Assembly (NCBI RefSeq): GCF_015999465.1
Contig: NZ_CP065534.1
Location: 806,001-870,000, forward strand
Source of the DNA: Lonsdalea populi
GTDB lineage: Bacteria; Pseudomonadota; Gammaproteobacteria; Enterobacterales; Enterobacteriaceae
Length of the DNA stretch: 64,000 bases
Direction: 5' to 3'
Shown piece after piece: positions 1 through 8,269 of the stretch (position 1 is the first letter of the stretch; each line of letters opens with the position of its first letter). Under the pieces are notes generated by a model. That model was not told the DNA's origin and searched no databases. It saw nothing but the letters and a program-made list of their open reading frames with translations. The translations under genes were made by a program, and so were the position numbers.

Positions 1-248
1 ACTACGAGGGGTATATCCGTGCGCTGGCCAACTGGCGTCCGAAGGCGCTTGCCGTACCGTTGCATCTGTTCCGCGTCCGCGATGATAAACCGCCGCTGTT
101 GGGATGGGACAACGTCAATGCGCCGTCGTCGATTCAGGTGATTCCGGTCGCGGGAACACACATGTCGATGGTAAGCCGACCGCATGTCAGCACGTTGGGC
201 AATGCGTTGACGTTGGCGCTGCAGGCCATTGAACAAGGTCCGCGGTAG
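1..248 (+). CDS. C-terminal end of a thioesterase domain, probably of an NRPS (partial)
   Basis: An open frame enters from the left edge (codons in phase with position 3) and stops at 246-248. The roughly 81 visible residues end in a GTHMSMV stretch, which fits the catalytic-histidine loop of alpha/beta-hydrolase thioesterases that release products from non-ribosomal peptide synthetases. The preceding WRPKAL and PLHLFR segments fit the strand before that loop. The stop codon touches the start of the MFS exporter gene, so the two are probably one operon. A stand-alone type II thioesterase is also possible, because the nucleophile and any upstream modules lie outside the window. Confidence 0.6.
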   Translation, partial: YEGYIRALANWRPKALAVPLHLFRVRDDKPPLLGWDNVNAPSSIQVIPVAGTHMSMVSRPHVSTLGNALTLALQAIEQGPR

Positions 249-1583
249 ATGGCGTCGGTTAACATGTTGATATCGCCAATGCTCCGGCTGGGTCGGCCCT
301 TTTTCCTGCTATTGCTGGCGGAAAATAGCTTTATTACCGGTGCGAATATTGCGAGTTTTTCCATCGGAGCCTGGGTGTATCGGCAGACCGGATCGCTGTT
401 CGATTTCTCTCTGGTATCGACGATTGGCGCCTTCTCCACGCTGGCGGTCTTGCCATTTTCCGGGGCGCTGGCTGACCGCGCCGATCGTCGTAAGGCGATA
501 TTGTTATCGGACGCCGGCGTGTTCTGCCTGCTGGCGCTGTTACTTATCGTGATGGAAAAAAAGGGCGTAGCGCTATGGCCGCTGTATGTATTCACCGTGG
601 TGATGGCGTTGGCGCAGGCGCTGAGAACCCCCGCATATCGGACGACGATGAGCGCCCTGTTGAGGAGTGAACAGATGCCGCTTGCCTGTGGGCTGATGGG
701 CGTCGTCACCGGGGCGGTCGGCATTGTGGTTCCGGTCATTGCAGGGATGCTGATGTATCGATATAGCCTGGACGGCATCTTCATTTTCAATCTGATCACA
801 CTGCTGTGCAGTTTGGCGCTGGCGGCTTTGGGGTTTTATCGGCTGCCGGCGTCAATACGAAAATCGCCTGGACTCGCGGGTTACACGGGCGGTTGGCTGA
901 GGGACATCCTGCGGGCGCTGGCCTATTTCAACCAGCATCGCACGATGGCGATGTTACTGGTCTACATACTGATTCAAAACGGCTTGGAGGCACTGGTATC
1001 TACTCTGGTCATCCCGCTGATACTCACTCACTACAGCGTGCGTGAATTGGGCGTGATTATGGCTTGGGGTGGTTTGGGGGCGGCGTTAGGCGCTCTACCG
1101 CTCTTTGTGCCGTGGCTGTCGTCGCGCCTGTCATTGCTGTTGCTGTCCTGCAACCTGCTACTTTCACTGTGCGTGGCGATCGTCAGTGTGGTCAATTCGG
1201 TTTTTGACTATGCGGTCTGCGTTTTTATCGCCCTGTTTGTCGGTAGCTTGTCGACCGTCTGCGCGTTGGCGCTATGGATGCGGAAAGTACCGCTCAATCA
1301 TCAGGGCAGCGTCTTTGCGCTGATGGGCTCGCTGACCATGCTCACGCTGCCGGTCGCCGTCCTGTTCGCAGGCAGCGCGGTGGACCGGTGGATAGTGCCC
1401 GCGTTTACCTCTGGCGCTAGTTGGACCCACGGCGTCAGCTATTGGCTGGGTGGCGCCGACGACGGGGGCGCCATTCGTGTGGTGTTGCTGTGTTGCGGCC
1501 TGGCGGGGACGATGCTCTCTCTGCTGGGGCTGACACACCGAGAGATGCGCGATCTGGATGGGAAAATCCCGGATGGACGCTGA
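249..1583 (+). CDS. MFS exporter (EntS/macrolide-efflux type)
   Basis: A 444-residue protein with about 12 hydrophobic segments. The loop between helices 2 and 3 carries ALADRADRRK, a version of the MFS motif A. The family includes EntS-like siderophore exporters and MFS_3 macrolide efflux proteins, which often sit beside NRPS genes and export the product across the inner membrane by proton antiport. The ATG directly follows the stop codon of the thioesterase frame, so translation is probably coupled. The substrate is inferred to be the product of the synthetase to its left; nothing in the sequence proves it. Confidence 0.75.
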   Translation: MASVNMLISPMLRLGRPFFLLLLAENSFITGANIASFSIGAWVYRQTGSLFDFSLVSTIGAFSTLAVLPFSGALADRADRRKAILLSDAGVFCLLALLLIVMEKKGVALWPLYVFTVVMALAQALRTPAYRTTMSALLRSEQMPLACGLMGVVTGAVGIVVPVIAGMLMYRYSLDGIFIFNLITLLCSLALAALGFYRLPASIRKSPGLAGYTGGWLRDILRALAYFNQHRTMAMLLVYILIQNGLEALVSTLVIPLILTHYSVRELGVIMAWGGLGAALGALPLFVPWLSSRLSLLLLSCNLLLSLCVAIVSVVNSVFDYAVCVFIALFVGSLSTVCALALWMRKVPLNHQGSVFALMGSLTMLTLPVAVLFAGSAVDRWIVPAFTSGASWTHGVSYWLGGADDGGAIRVVLLCCGLAGTMLSLLGLTHREMRDLDGKIPDGR

Positions 1584-1806
1584 GTTTTTCACAACAAGGA
1601 GGATGTCGTTCAAAGCGTTACGGCAATAGCGCATATAGGCAGGATTTTCTGTAAACCGTGCGGTGACTTACCGAGGGTTGGGGAAAGTGTTCAGGATCAC
1701 GACGTGCTTCTGGCGCGTTCTCCTCTGTCAGGCGCTGCCATCAGGCAAGTCGGGCAGGGAAAACACACAATTGGATGAAGTAATCATTAATGAAAAGGAA
1801 ACGCAT

Positions 1807-2874
1807 ATGACTGCTACCCACCGTTCCGCTAATTATTCCAAACCGGCTCAGCTGGATATGCCTGGATTGGCAAACCTGCTTTTTGGACATGCAGCGTTTC
1901 AATACCTGCAGGCCGCTTGTGAATTGAATGTGCTCGAGACCGTGCGTACTTTACCTGACCCCACAAAAGAGAAACTCCGTGAGGCGCTGGGGCTTGAGGA
2001 GCGCGCCGCGGATATTCTGCTGCTGGGCGTGACCGCATTGGGCCTGCTGGTGAAAGACAACGAGGTTTATCATGTCGCGGATGTCGTGCGGGAACTTATG
2101 GACACCGATGACTGGCAGCGTTTCAAAGATACGGTGGCCTTTGAGCACTACATTGTTTATGAAGGCCAGATCGATTTTACCGAGTCGCTGCAGAAAAATA
2201 CCAACGTGGGGCTGCGGCGCTTCCCGGGAGAGGGACGTGATATTTACCATCGCCTGCATCAGAATCCAAAACTGGAAAAAGTCTTTTATCGCTATATGCG
2301 CTCCTGGTCTGAGCTGGCCAATAAAGATCTGGTCCAGCATCTGGATCTCTCCACGACCCACCGTCTGTTGGATGCGGGCGGCGGCGATGCCGTTAACGCG
2401 CTGGCATTGGCGCAGGCCAATCCGAAACTCGAGGTCACGGTGCTGGATATTTCCCACTCCATCCCGGTGACGCAGTCGAAAATAGATGAATCCGGGCTGG
2501 GCGATCGGGTTAATGCCAAAGCGCTGGACATCCTGCATGAGCCGTTCCCAAGCGGCTATGACTGCATCCTGTTTGCTCATCAACTGGTGATTTGGACGCT
2601 GGAGGAGAACACTCATATGCTGAAGAAAGCCTACGATGCGCTACCGGAAGGTGGACGGGTGGTGATCTTTAACTCCATGTCCAACGATGAGGGCGACGGG
2701 CCGATAGTCGCGGCGTTGGACAGCGTTTACTTCGCCTGTCTGCCTGCCGAAGGCGGGATGATCTACGCGTGGGAGCAATATGAACGCTGCCTGGCAGAGG
2801 TCGGCTTTAAACATCCGCAGCGTATCCATGTGCCCGGCTGGACGCCGCATGGCATCATTATTGCGCACAAATAA
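1807..2874 (+). CDS. SAM-dependent O-methyltransferase (dimerisation domain plus class I fold)
   Basis: A 355-residue protein. The open frame extends upstream, but the ATG at 1807 has a good ribosome site (AAAAGGAAACGCAT) and gives the normal family start. The N-terminal ~110 residues resemble the winged-helix dimerisation domain of small-molecule O-methyltransferases (LLFGHAAFQYLQAACELNVLE). The C-terminal part has the SAM-binding loop LLDAGGGDAVNALALAQANP and the later acidic motif VTVLDIS. Such enzymes methylate hydroxyl groups on phenolic or polyketide substrates in the cytoplasm. It lies between the MFS gene and a terminator-like hairpin, so it is probably a tailoring enzyme of the locus. 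The acceptor is unknown. Confidence 0.75.
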   Translation: MTATHRSANYSKPAQLDMPGLANLLFGHAAFQYLQAACELNVLETVRTLPDPTKEKLREALGLEERAADILLLGVTALGLLVKDNEVYHVADVVRELMDTDDWQRFKDTVAFEHYIVYEGQIDFTESLQKNTNVGLRRFPGEGRDIYHRLHQNPKLEKVFYRYMRSWSELANKDLVQHLDLSTTHRLLDAGGGDAVNALALAQANPKLEVTVLDISHSIPVTQSKIDESGLGDRVNAKALDILHEPFPSGYDCILFAHQLVIWTLEENTHMLKKAYDALPEGGRVVIFNSMSNDEGDGPIVAALDSVYFACLPAEGGMIYAWEQYERCLAEVGFKHPQRIHVPGWTPHGIIIAHK

Positions 2875-2884
2875 GCGTTAATGA

Positions 2885-2924
2885 CCGTTCGGCCAAGCGG
2901 TTATCTCTATCGCTGGCCGAACGG
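2885..2924 (+). terminator. Long hairpin after the O-methyltransferase gene
   Basis: Perfect 11-base arms (CCGTTCGGCCA and TGGCCGAACGG) extended by GCG/CGC after one bulged base. The hairpin starts 10 bases after the methyltransferase stop. No run of T follows at once (a T-rich stretch begins about 12 bases later), so it may be a weak intrinsic terminator or an mRNA-stabilising hairpin. Confidence 0.5.
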
Positions 2925-3187
2925 CATTGCCGGGCTTTCTTTCATCTTTGGTATCGCAGCATAAGCAACGATAATGGACTCAGCAGGGCGAGCGTTTCCC
3001 ATGCTGTGACCTACAGGCTCCGTATTTGAAACGACAGATAGACACTTCCCCAGGTGGATATTTCGCCACAAGGTTCACGATGCAATCTGCATCCAGCCTT
3101 CAGCACTGGGAATTGTCTTCCTGGTGCTCGCCGCTCCCGTTCCATTCCTGAGAAAACATTTCCCCCTACAGAAAAGAGGTGACCCGC
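2925..3187. other. Noncoding gap between convergent genes
   Basis: About 260 bases between the hairpin and the stop codon of the condensation-type gene on the opposite strand. I saw no convincing coding frame, RNA gene or repeat in it. Confidence 0.5.
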
Positions 3188-4585
3188 TTACCCGCGTTCG
3201 GTGGCGATGACCGATGTCAGAAGATCTTTCGTCTGTGCGATATAGTCTGCGATTGTCGCGGCGGCTTGATGAGTGGCGGGGTGGCGATAGCTGATGAACA
3301 GGCCGTCATGCGTGCGTGCGCACCACAGGCACACTTCATCGGGGTCGATGCTGCGGCTACGGAAGATTCTGACCTGCCACGTCGCCCACTCGCGCGCGCC
3401 TGGAACACGCCGCAGCTCCATGTAGGAGATCATAAAGAGATCGCGCAGAGGCTGGTCAAGAAGTTCGGCCACGCGGGGCATCGGTATCTGGGCTAACGCT
3501 TTGACGCCGACTAGCCCGTCTGCCGCATCACGTATTGCCTCAGTCAAGGGGCGGTGTCCGTCGATGGGAAATGCCACCGGTCCTATCCCGACGTACCAGC
3601 CCACTGACGGCAGGCGATGCGCGGTCTGGGTCTGGAAGGGGATCATGGTACGAAAGACCTTCTGACCCGAGCGTTCATAGGCGGACTTCGCCAGACAGGC
3701 CAACAGCCCGGAAAAAATGTCCCCTCCGGCAGAACGGCAAATCTGCGCAAACGTGTGGGCGTCATTTTTATCGAGTACTTTGGCGTGTCCGCTTGGTTGC
3801 TCGGTCAGGCCATCGCCCACGGCACCCAGGGGGAGGGGAAATGACGGCAGGTGACCGTCCCCTTCAGCCACAAAGGTCTTCCAGCGCAGAATGTCTTCAT
3901 GGCTGGAGGTGAGCGCCTCCGATGCTTTTCGCTCCGCCTCGGCAAAGTCGAGATAGCTGGCGACAGGGGGAAGGACGGGCTGGGCGGCGGACGTCTCCGA
4001 TGCCGACAAGGCGGCGGCATACAGGGTATGGATCTCCCAGGGGATCTGGACGAGGGAGTAGCCGTCGATCAGCGTGTGATCCACCGCGAGACAGACGGTT
4101 GTCGCGTTAACATGGCTGAGGGTGGTGAAAAGATAGCCCGGCCAGTGAAGGGGGGTGACTTCACGGTCAAACAGCGCTTCGAGGGAATTCGCCAAAGACT
4201 GTGCGTCGGAAAAATCGCCGACTTCGCTGGGGCATACTTCTACGGCGCCGGGTTTTAACGTCATGCGAGCTAGCCTGCGGGCAGCGCCGACGGGGATCAG
4301 GTCGCTGCGCAAGGTTTCATGGCGGTCGACCCATTGACGGATGGCCGTCATGAAAGCCGACGCGTTCAAGTCAGCCGGCATATCAAAGGCGCAACCCAGC
4401 CAGGAGAACGTCGACCGGTTATTGTCCCTGTCATCAAGCGCACCCAAGATGCTCGCCTCCTGAAGGTAGGAGGCCCGGCGTGAGTCTTTGACCCAGTTTT
4501 CGTTGGTGACGGAAGGACCGCGTACGCGCCAGGCGGTGAGGCTTCCTGCAGGCAGATTAAGTGTTGATATATCCGTGAGCTTCAT
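3188..4585 (-). CDS. Free-standing condensation-domain acyltransferase
   Basis: A 465-residue protein with the fold-defining motif DHTLIDG at residues 169-175. This is the HHxxxDG motif of NRPS condensation domains and PapA-like acyltransferases, with the first His changed to Asp but the catalytic second His and the Asp kept. A condensation domain alone, without carrier or adenylation domains, usually moves an acyl or aminoacyl group from a carrier protein to a soluble amine or alcohol. The ATG is preceded by GGGAAACGATC. It is the last gene of a leftward operon after the sulfotransferase and MFS genes, suggesting a late coupling or capping step. Substrates are unknown. Confidence 0.7.
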   Translation of the reverse strand: MKLTDISTLNLPAGSLTAWRVRGPSVTNENWVKDSRRASYLQEASILGALDDRDNNRSTFSWLGCAFDMPADLNASAFMTAIRQWVDRHETLRSDLIPVGAARRLARMTLKPGAVEVCPSEVGDFSDAQSLANSLEALFDREVTPLHWPGYLFTTLSHVNATTVCLAVDHTLIDGYSLVQIPWEIHTLYAAALSASETSAAQPVLPPVASYLDFAEAERKASEALTSSHEDILRWKTFVAEGDGHLPSFPLPLGAVGDGLTEQPSGHAKVLDKNDAHTFAQICRSAGGDIFSGLLACLAKSAYERSGQKVFRTMIPFQTQTAHRLPSVGWYVGIGPVAFPIDGHRPLTEAIRDAADGLVGVKALAQIPMPRVAELLDQPLRDLFMISYMELRRVPGAREWATWQVRIFRSRSIDPDEVCLWCARTHDGLFISYRHPATHQAAATIADYIAQTKDLLTSVIATERG

Positions 4586-4619
4586 GATCGTTTCCCTGTA
4601 TCGGTGAAGGACGAAAGGT

Positions 4620-5912
4620 TTAGGTGCGGGCTGTTTCGTTCCGGAGTGCGGTAAGTTGAGGTTCGCGTACCGCCCATAACGGCGACATGACGATCCATAC
4701 AGCGGCGGCGGCGATCAGTACGCCCGTGACAAACAGCGTCGTTCGCGTTCCCAGCAGCATCCCGCAGGTGCCGCCGACCACGGCGCCTAACGGCGCAAGG
4801 CCCCAGACTAGCGTGCGGATGCTGGCGTTCACGCGCCCGTGGATCTCCGCAGGAGCCAACGCGTAACGGATGGGGACCTGATGGACGTTGTAGGTCTGTA
4901 TGCCGACCCACATGATGCATTGGGATAACCCGACGATGAGTATGTTCGGCAACAGTGGGCAGAGCATGGCACCGGCGGCGCTGATGAGGATCGCCGTGAC
5001 CAGCGTGCGGCCCAGGCCCAGAACGTTTGCCGTCGGGCGGGCCAGCAAGGCCCCCACGACGCAGCCGATCGCGGCAACGCTGGTCACAATGCCGATCTCG
5101 GTCGAGGTCAGCTTCAACTGGTCGGAAAGGTAAAGAATGAAAACGGCTGAATAGGCGCTATAGAAGAAAATCAGCGTGACGGTGGCGAAGGTCGACGCGC
5201 GCAGCGGCGGCGTATGGATCAAAAAACGCATGCCCTCGGCCGCGTCTTTCAACATACGCACCAGTGCGCCGCCCGTTCGCGAATGATCCTGAGGACTGAC
5301 GTTGAGCCGCCGACGTGCCGGCGTGGTGGCGACAAAGGGCAGCAGGGCCGACATCAGCAGGAAGGAAACGGAATCGGCCAGTATCGCCACGGCGGGCGAG
5401 GTGGCCGCGATCAGCCATCCGGCGATCGGCAGGCCGATGACCATGATGGCGGATTGCCCGAGTTCCAGTCTGCTTTGCGCCTTGGTCAGTTGCAGGTAAG
5501 GCACCAGCGCGGGCACCCAGGCGAGAAAGGTAACGTCGGCGACCACCATCGCCGCGCCGGTCAGCGTGGCGGCGGTATAGAGATGCGGCATACTGACCTG
5601 TCCGGACAGAAAAAAAGCGAGCGGCACGCTGGCCAGCGTCAGCGCCATGACGATGTTCGCCGTCATCAGCAGCAGACGGTGCGAGTAGCTGTCGACGAGC
5701 AGACCGGCAAACAGCCCAAGCAGCAGGTACGGCGTCCTGCTGCAGGCAAGCAGTACGCCGGTTTCGAACGGGCTGGCATGATTAAGCGTGATCGCCGTCA
5801 GCGGGACGGCGAGATGCGTGACCTGTGTGCCAAGCAGAGAGAGCGACTGGCCAGCGAGCAGTAGGTGAAAGCTGCGAGGCAGCCGCTGGGAGACATCCTG
5901 TAAACCCGGCAT
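4620..5912 (-). CDS. MFS exporter
   Basis: A 430-residue protein with about 12 predicted membrane segments. The FAGLLVDSYSHR segment is in the position of the MFS motif A loop. The start has a fair ribosome site (GGAGAGCATAGCG). It lies between the sulfotransferase and condensation-type genes on the same strand with short gaps, so the three are probably co-transcribed. It is distinct from the first MFS protein. Probably an inner-membrane exporter for the sulfated or acylated product; substrate inferred from context only. Confidence 0.75.
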   Translation of the reverse strand: MPGLQDVSQRLPRSFHLLLAGQSLSLLGTQVTHLAVPLTAITLNHASPFETGVLLACSRTPYLLLGLFAGLLVDSYSHRLLLMTANIVMALTLASVPLAFFLSGQVSMPHLYTAATLTGAAMVVADVTFLAWVPALVPYLQLTKAQSRLELGQSAIMVIGLPIAGWLIAATSPAVAILADSVSFLLMSALLPFVATTPARRRLNVSPQDHSRTGGALVRMLKDAAEGMRFLIHTPPLRASTFATVTLIFFYSAYSAVFILYLSDQLKLTSTEIGIVTSVAAIGCVVGALLARPTANVLGLGRTLVTAILISAAGAMLCPLLPNILIVGLSQCIMWVGIQTYNVHQVPIRYALAPAEIHGRVNASIRTLVWGLAPLGAVVGGTCGMLLGTRTTLFVTGVLIAAAAVWIVMSPLWAVREPQLTALRNETART

Positions 5913-5942
5913 CGCTATGCTCTCCGCGGATCGTTGATGAGC

Positions 5943-6881
5943 TTACAGTGCGTAGCCCAGACGTTTCAGTTCAGCCCCCGCAATGTGCTCAAACTCGGCA
6001 ATTTGCGTTGGGCTAAGGTCTTGCAAATAGCGTCCATTACGGCCCTGGTAGAGCGGTTGACGCGCCGTCTCAGCGGAAGGGTGGCCCCAGGGTTTGTCGA
6101 ACAGGGCATGGTGCTGATCCGCATGGCGCATAACCGCCTCATTCCACGGCAGCCCCAGAAAGTCCAGCATCTGCGCGATCGTCTCGCGAGGGCGGGTCAC
6201 CAGATCTTCATAGCGGATTTCCAAATAACGTGAGTCCGGTGCGGTGAGGCGAGCATGGGCGACGATCTCCAGCCAGCCGTTGGCGGCTTCCGCAATGGTC
6301 TGGTATCCCCAGTCGGGGACGGTTTTTAGGTGAGAGGCCGCCAGATCCCGCCCATCCCGGACGATGTGAATAAACCGGGCCTTGGGCCAGATCGCGGCGT
6401 AGGTGCCGATATCCTTGATTCTTCGCTGTAGTTTCAGCCCCCACCGCTGCGTCCCCGTTTGTTTGCGGCGGTGCTCTCCCATCAACTCGATAAGACGGCA
6501 GCGGTCTTCGAGTGCAAAAAGATCCCGGCCGCACTCGGCCATCAGGCGTTTCACCAATGATTTGACTTCGTGACGGCCAAGGCCGAAGCGTTCGCACTGA
6601 ACCACGAAGTGCGCGCCGTCATACCACTCAGGATCGAGCGTCTCCTTCGTGGCCCCGACGAGCCGGCTTTCGTTGGCATCCAGAAAGTCGCAAACGGCCA
6701 GGATATGCGGACCGAGGTTGACCGGCTCCGTGAAGTCGATTTCCGGGCCGACCACAAGATCCGGATGCGAATCGAGAATGACGCTGAGCAGCGTGGTGCC
6801 TGAGCGATTTTCCCCTCCCAGCAGCACCGGGTTAGTCGTCAGTAGTTCGCAAGGCGTGATTGTTGTGGATGGACCAGACAT
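5943..6881 (-). CDS. PAPS-dependent sulfotransferase
   Basis: A 312-residue protein starting at the ATG at 6881, chosen because a strong ribosome site (AAAGGAGCCGCC) precedes it; an upstream in-frame start at 6941 lacks one. Near the N-terminus, GGENRSGTTLL matches the 5'-phosphosulfate loop of sulfotransferases, and RFIHIVRDGRDLAASHL matches the 3'-phosphate-binding region. The family moves sulfate from PAPS to hydroxyl or amino groups. It is the first gene of an operon with an MFS exporter and a condensation-type acyltransferase, behind an AT-rich leader. Sulfation would make a product more water soluble and need dedicated export, which fits the next gene. Confidence 0.8.
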   Translation of the reverse strand: MSGPSTTITPCELLTTNPVLLGGENRSGTTLLSVILDSHPDLVVGPEIDFTEPVNLGPHILAVCDFLDANESRLVGATKETLDPEWYDGAHFVVQCERFGLGRHEVKSLVKRLMAECGRDLFALEDRCRLIELMGEHRRKQTGTQRWGLKLQRRIKDIGTYAAIWPKARFIHIVRDGRDLAASHLKTVPDWGYQTIAEAANGWLEIVAHARLTAPDSRYLEIRYEDLVTRPRETIAQMLDFLGLPWNEAVMRHADQHHALFDKPWGHPSAETARQPLYQGRNGRYLQDLSPTQIAEFEHIAGAELKRLGYAL

Positions 6882-7580
6882 GGCGGCTCCTTTCCGTGTA
6901 AGAATATGTCGAACGAATATTACCGGCTCACGGAATAACATGATCCTAATAACCAGCCGGTGGGCATATATGTTCAGTCATAAACAATAAACGTATTGAG
7001 ACGACATCGAGTCACCCCACGAGAATATTTACGCTTAGTACATAACTATCATTGGCTGTTCTGATAATCAACATGAAAACTGGTTAATTTTTTTATTTTT
7101 ATCAGGTGGAAAAAATAAATAACCAATAGGTATCCATGGAGGGTATGAATAGATAGGTTTATCGAGTGTATTTATAAAAATATATATAAAACAAAGAGGT
7201 TGACTTTATTTTTGTTGAGAATGAATTAATGTTATTTCTACAGTGAATAAATACACATTATCTTATGATTAAGTCATCGCTGATGTGATAAAAAACAGTC
7301 TATTCATTATTTATTTTTTTAATAAAAGGCTATTTTCAGGTTTTTCACAAAAGGCGACCTGATATTATCGTGGACGATGATTTTGATTATCTGAATTGTG
7401 CGTAAACACCGGGGAATATGACGTTGTTTTATTCGACATTATTCGCGAAGGTCTAGCGTAATAGCTCGCTGTTCGCAAAGTGCGATTCATGGTTCGAGGC
7501 GCGGCTTGCGTCAGCGCCCGATGGCTACACATATCAGCCGCTGACGGGAAAGGGCCACGGCGCATGTTCAGCGCAGGGCG
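6882..7580. other. AT-rich intergenic region with the probable sulfotransferase promoter
   Basis: About 700 bases between the sulfotransferase start and the stop codon of the GIN-domain gene. The part from about 7020 to 7350 is much richer in A and T than its surroundings, with runs of A, T and TA steps around 7160-7200 and 7300-7330. Such DNA in a GC-rich genome is typical of curved, H-NS-bound promoter regions and of junctions between acquired blocks. It separates the sulfotransferase operon from the end of the large biosynthetic operon. No credible gene was found in it. Confidence 0.5.
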
Positions 7581-8249
7581 TTATTGGCAATCGCGGGTCC
7601 GCACCGTTGCGCCCATCTCGCTGGTCAACGTGTTGCGCGTGTCTGTGCCTATATAGACGAGCCCGCCCATGGCGGCGCTGCCCGAGACTTCCCGCGCGCG
7701 GCACAGGTCCGCTTCCGCGCCCATCGCCACGCTTATATGGGCTGATTGGACTACCAGATCGTGGGTGTCGTTGACCAATTTCGCACCCATAGCCAGTTCG
7801 GCATCCAGGCGACGGATGTTGCCGCTCAGCGCTATCGTAGAACCCATGCTGCCATCCACCGTCACCTGTTCCGTGCTGAGGGCGCAGGCATCCGCTTTCA
7901 GGCTGACGCCAAAGGTGGTTTTAATCGACCGCACGGGTTTGTCCGTAAAAATCGTCAGGTCCGTTTTATTGTCTGAGAGATCCCACCCGTCTACGTCGCG
8001 GGTCACTCCCGTCATACTCAGCTTCTCGCTCGCCGAATTGACCTGCAATTGATCCAACACTTTTTGGGACGCACTGGCCACGGCGTAAGGCTTATCCGCG
8101 CATTTAAGGGTGACGGAAAGCCCTTTTGATAACTCAAGCTCGTTAAACGAAGATAGGGCTATCCGTTTCTCAACCTCGGTCGCAGAAGCGGAGTTGAGGG
8201 TAGCGCCAAAAAGCAACGCGAGGGGAAAAACAGTGTTCAAACGGGTCAT
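7581..8249 (-). CDS. Secreted GIN-domain (DUF2807-like) protein
   Basis: A 222-residue protein. The ATG at 8249 is chosen over an in-frame start 18 bases upstream because GGAGGTCAC precedes it and a clean signal peptide (ending near NSASA) follows at once. The mature part is a series of short beta repeats (VTVDGSMGSTIALSGNIRRL, AHISVAMGAEADL, VSGSAAMGGLVYIG), as in the head GIN domain/DUF2807 family, a beta-helical fold. Some members are called putative auto-transporter adhesins. It is the last gene of the biosynthetic operon, 20 bases after the P450. A periplasmic or surface protein here is unexpected; it could bind, protect or help release the product, but nothing shows this. Confidence 0.65.
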   Translation of the reverse strand: MTRLNTVFPLALLFGATLNSASATEVEKRIALSSFNELELSKGLSVTLKCADKPYAVASASQKVLDQLQVNSASEKLSMTGVTRDVDGWDLSDNKTDLTIFTDKPVRSIKTTFGVSLKADACALSTEQVTVDGSMGSTIALSGNIRRLDAELAMGAKLVNDTHDLVVQSAHISVAMGAEADLCRAREVSGSAAMGGLVYIGTDTRNTLTSEMGATVRTRDCQ

Positions 8250-8269
8250 GTGACCTCCATAGCGCATAT

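Noticed and set aside
134..799. Long open frame on the minus strand opposite the first MFS gene
   Set aside because: A shadow of the MFS coding sequence; composition and codon pattern are those of an antisense frame.
7365..7565. 66-codon frame on the minus strand in the AT-rich gap
   Set aside because: No ribosome site, composition unlike a protein and no domain.
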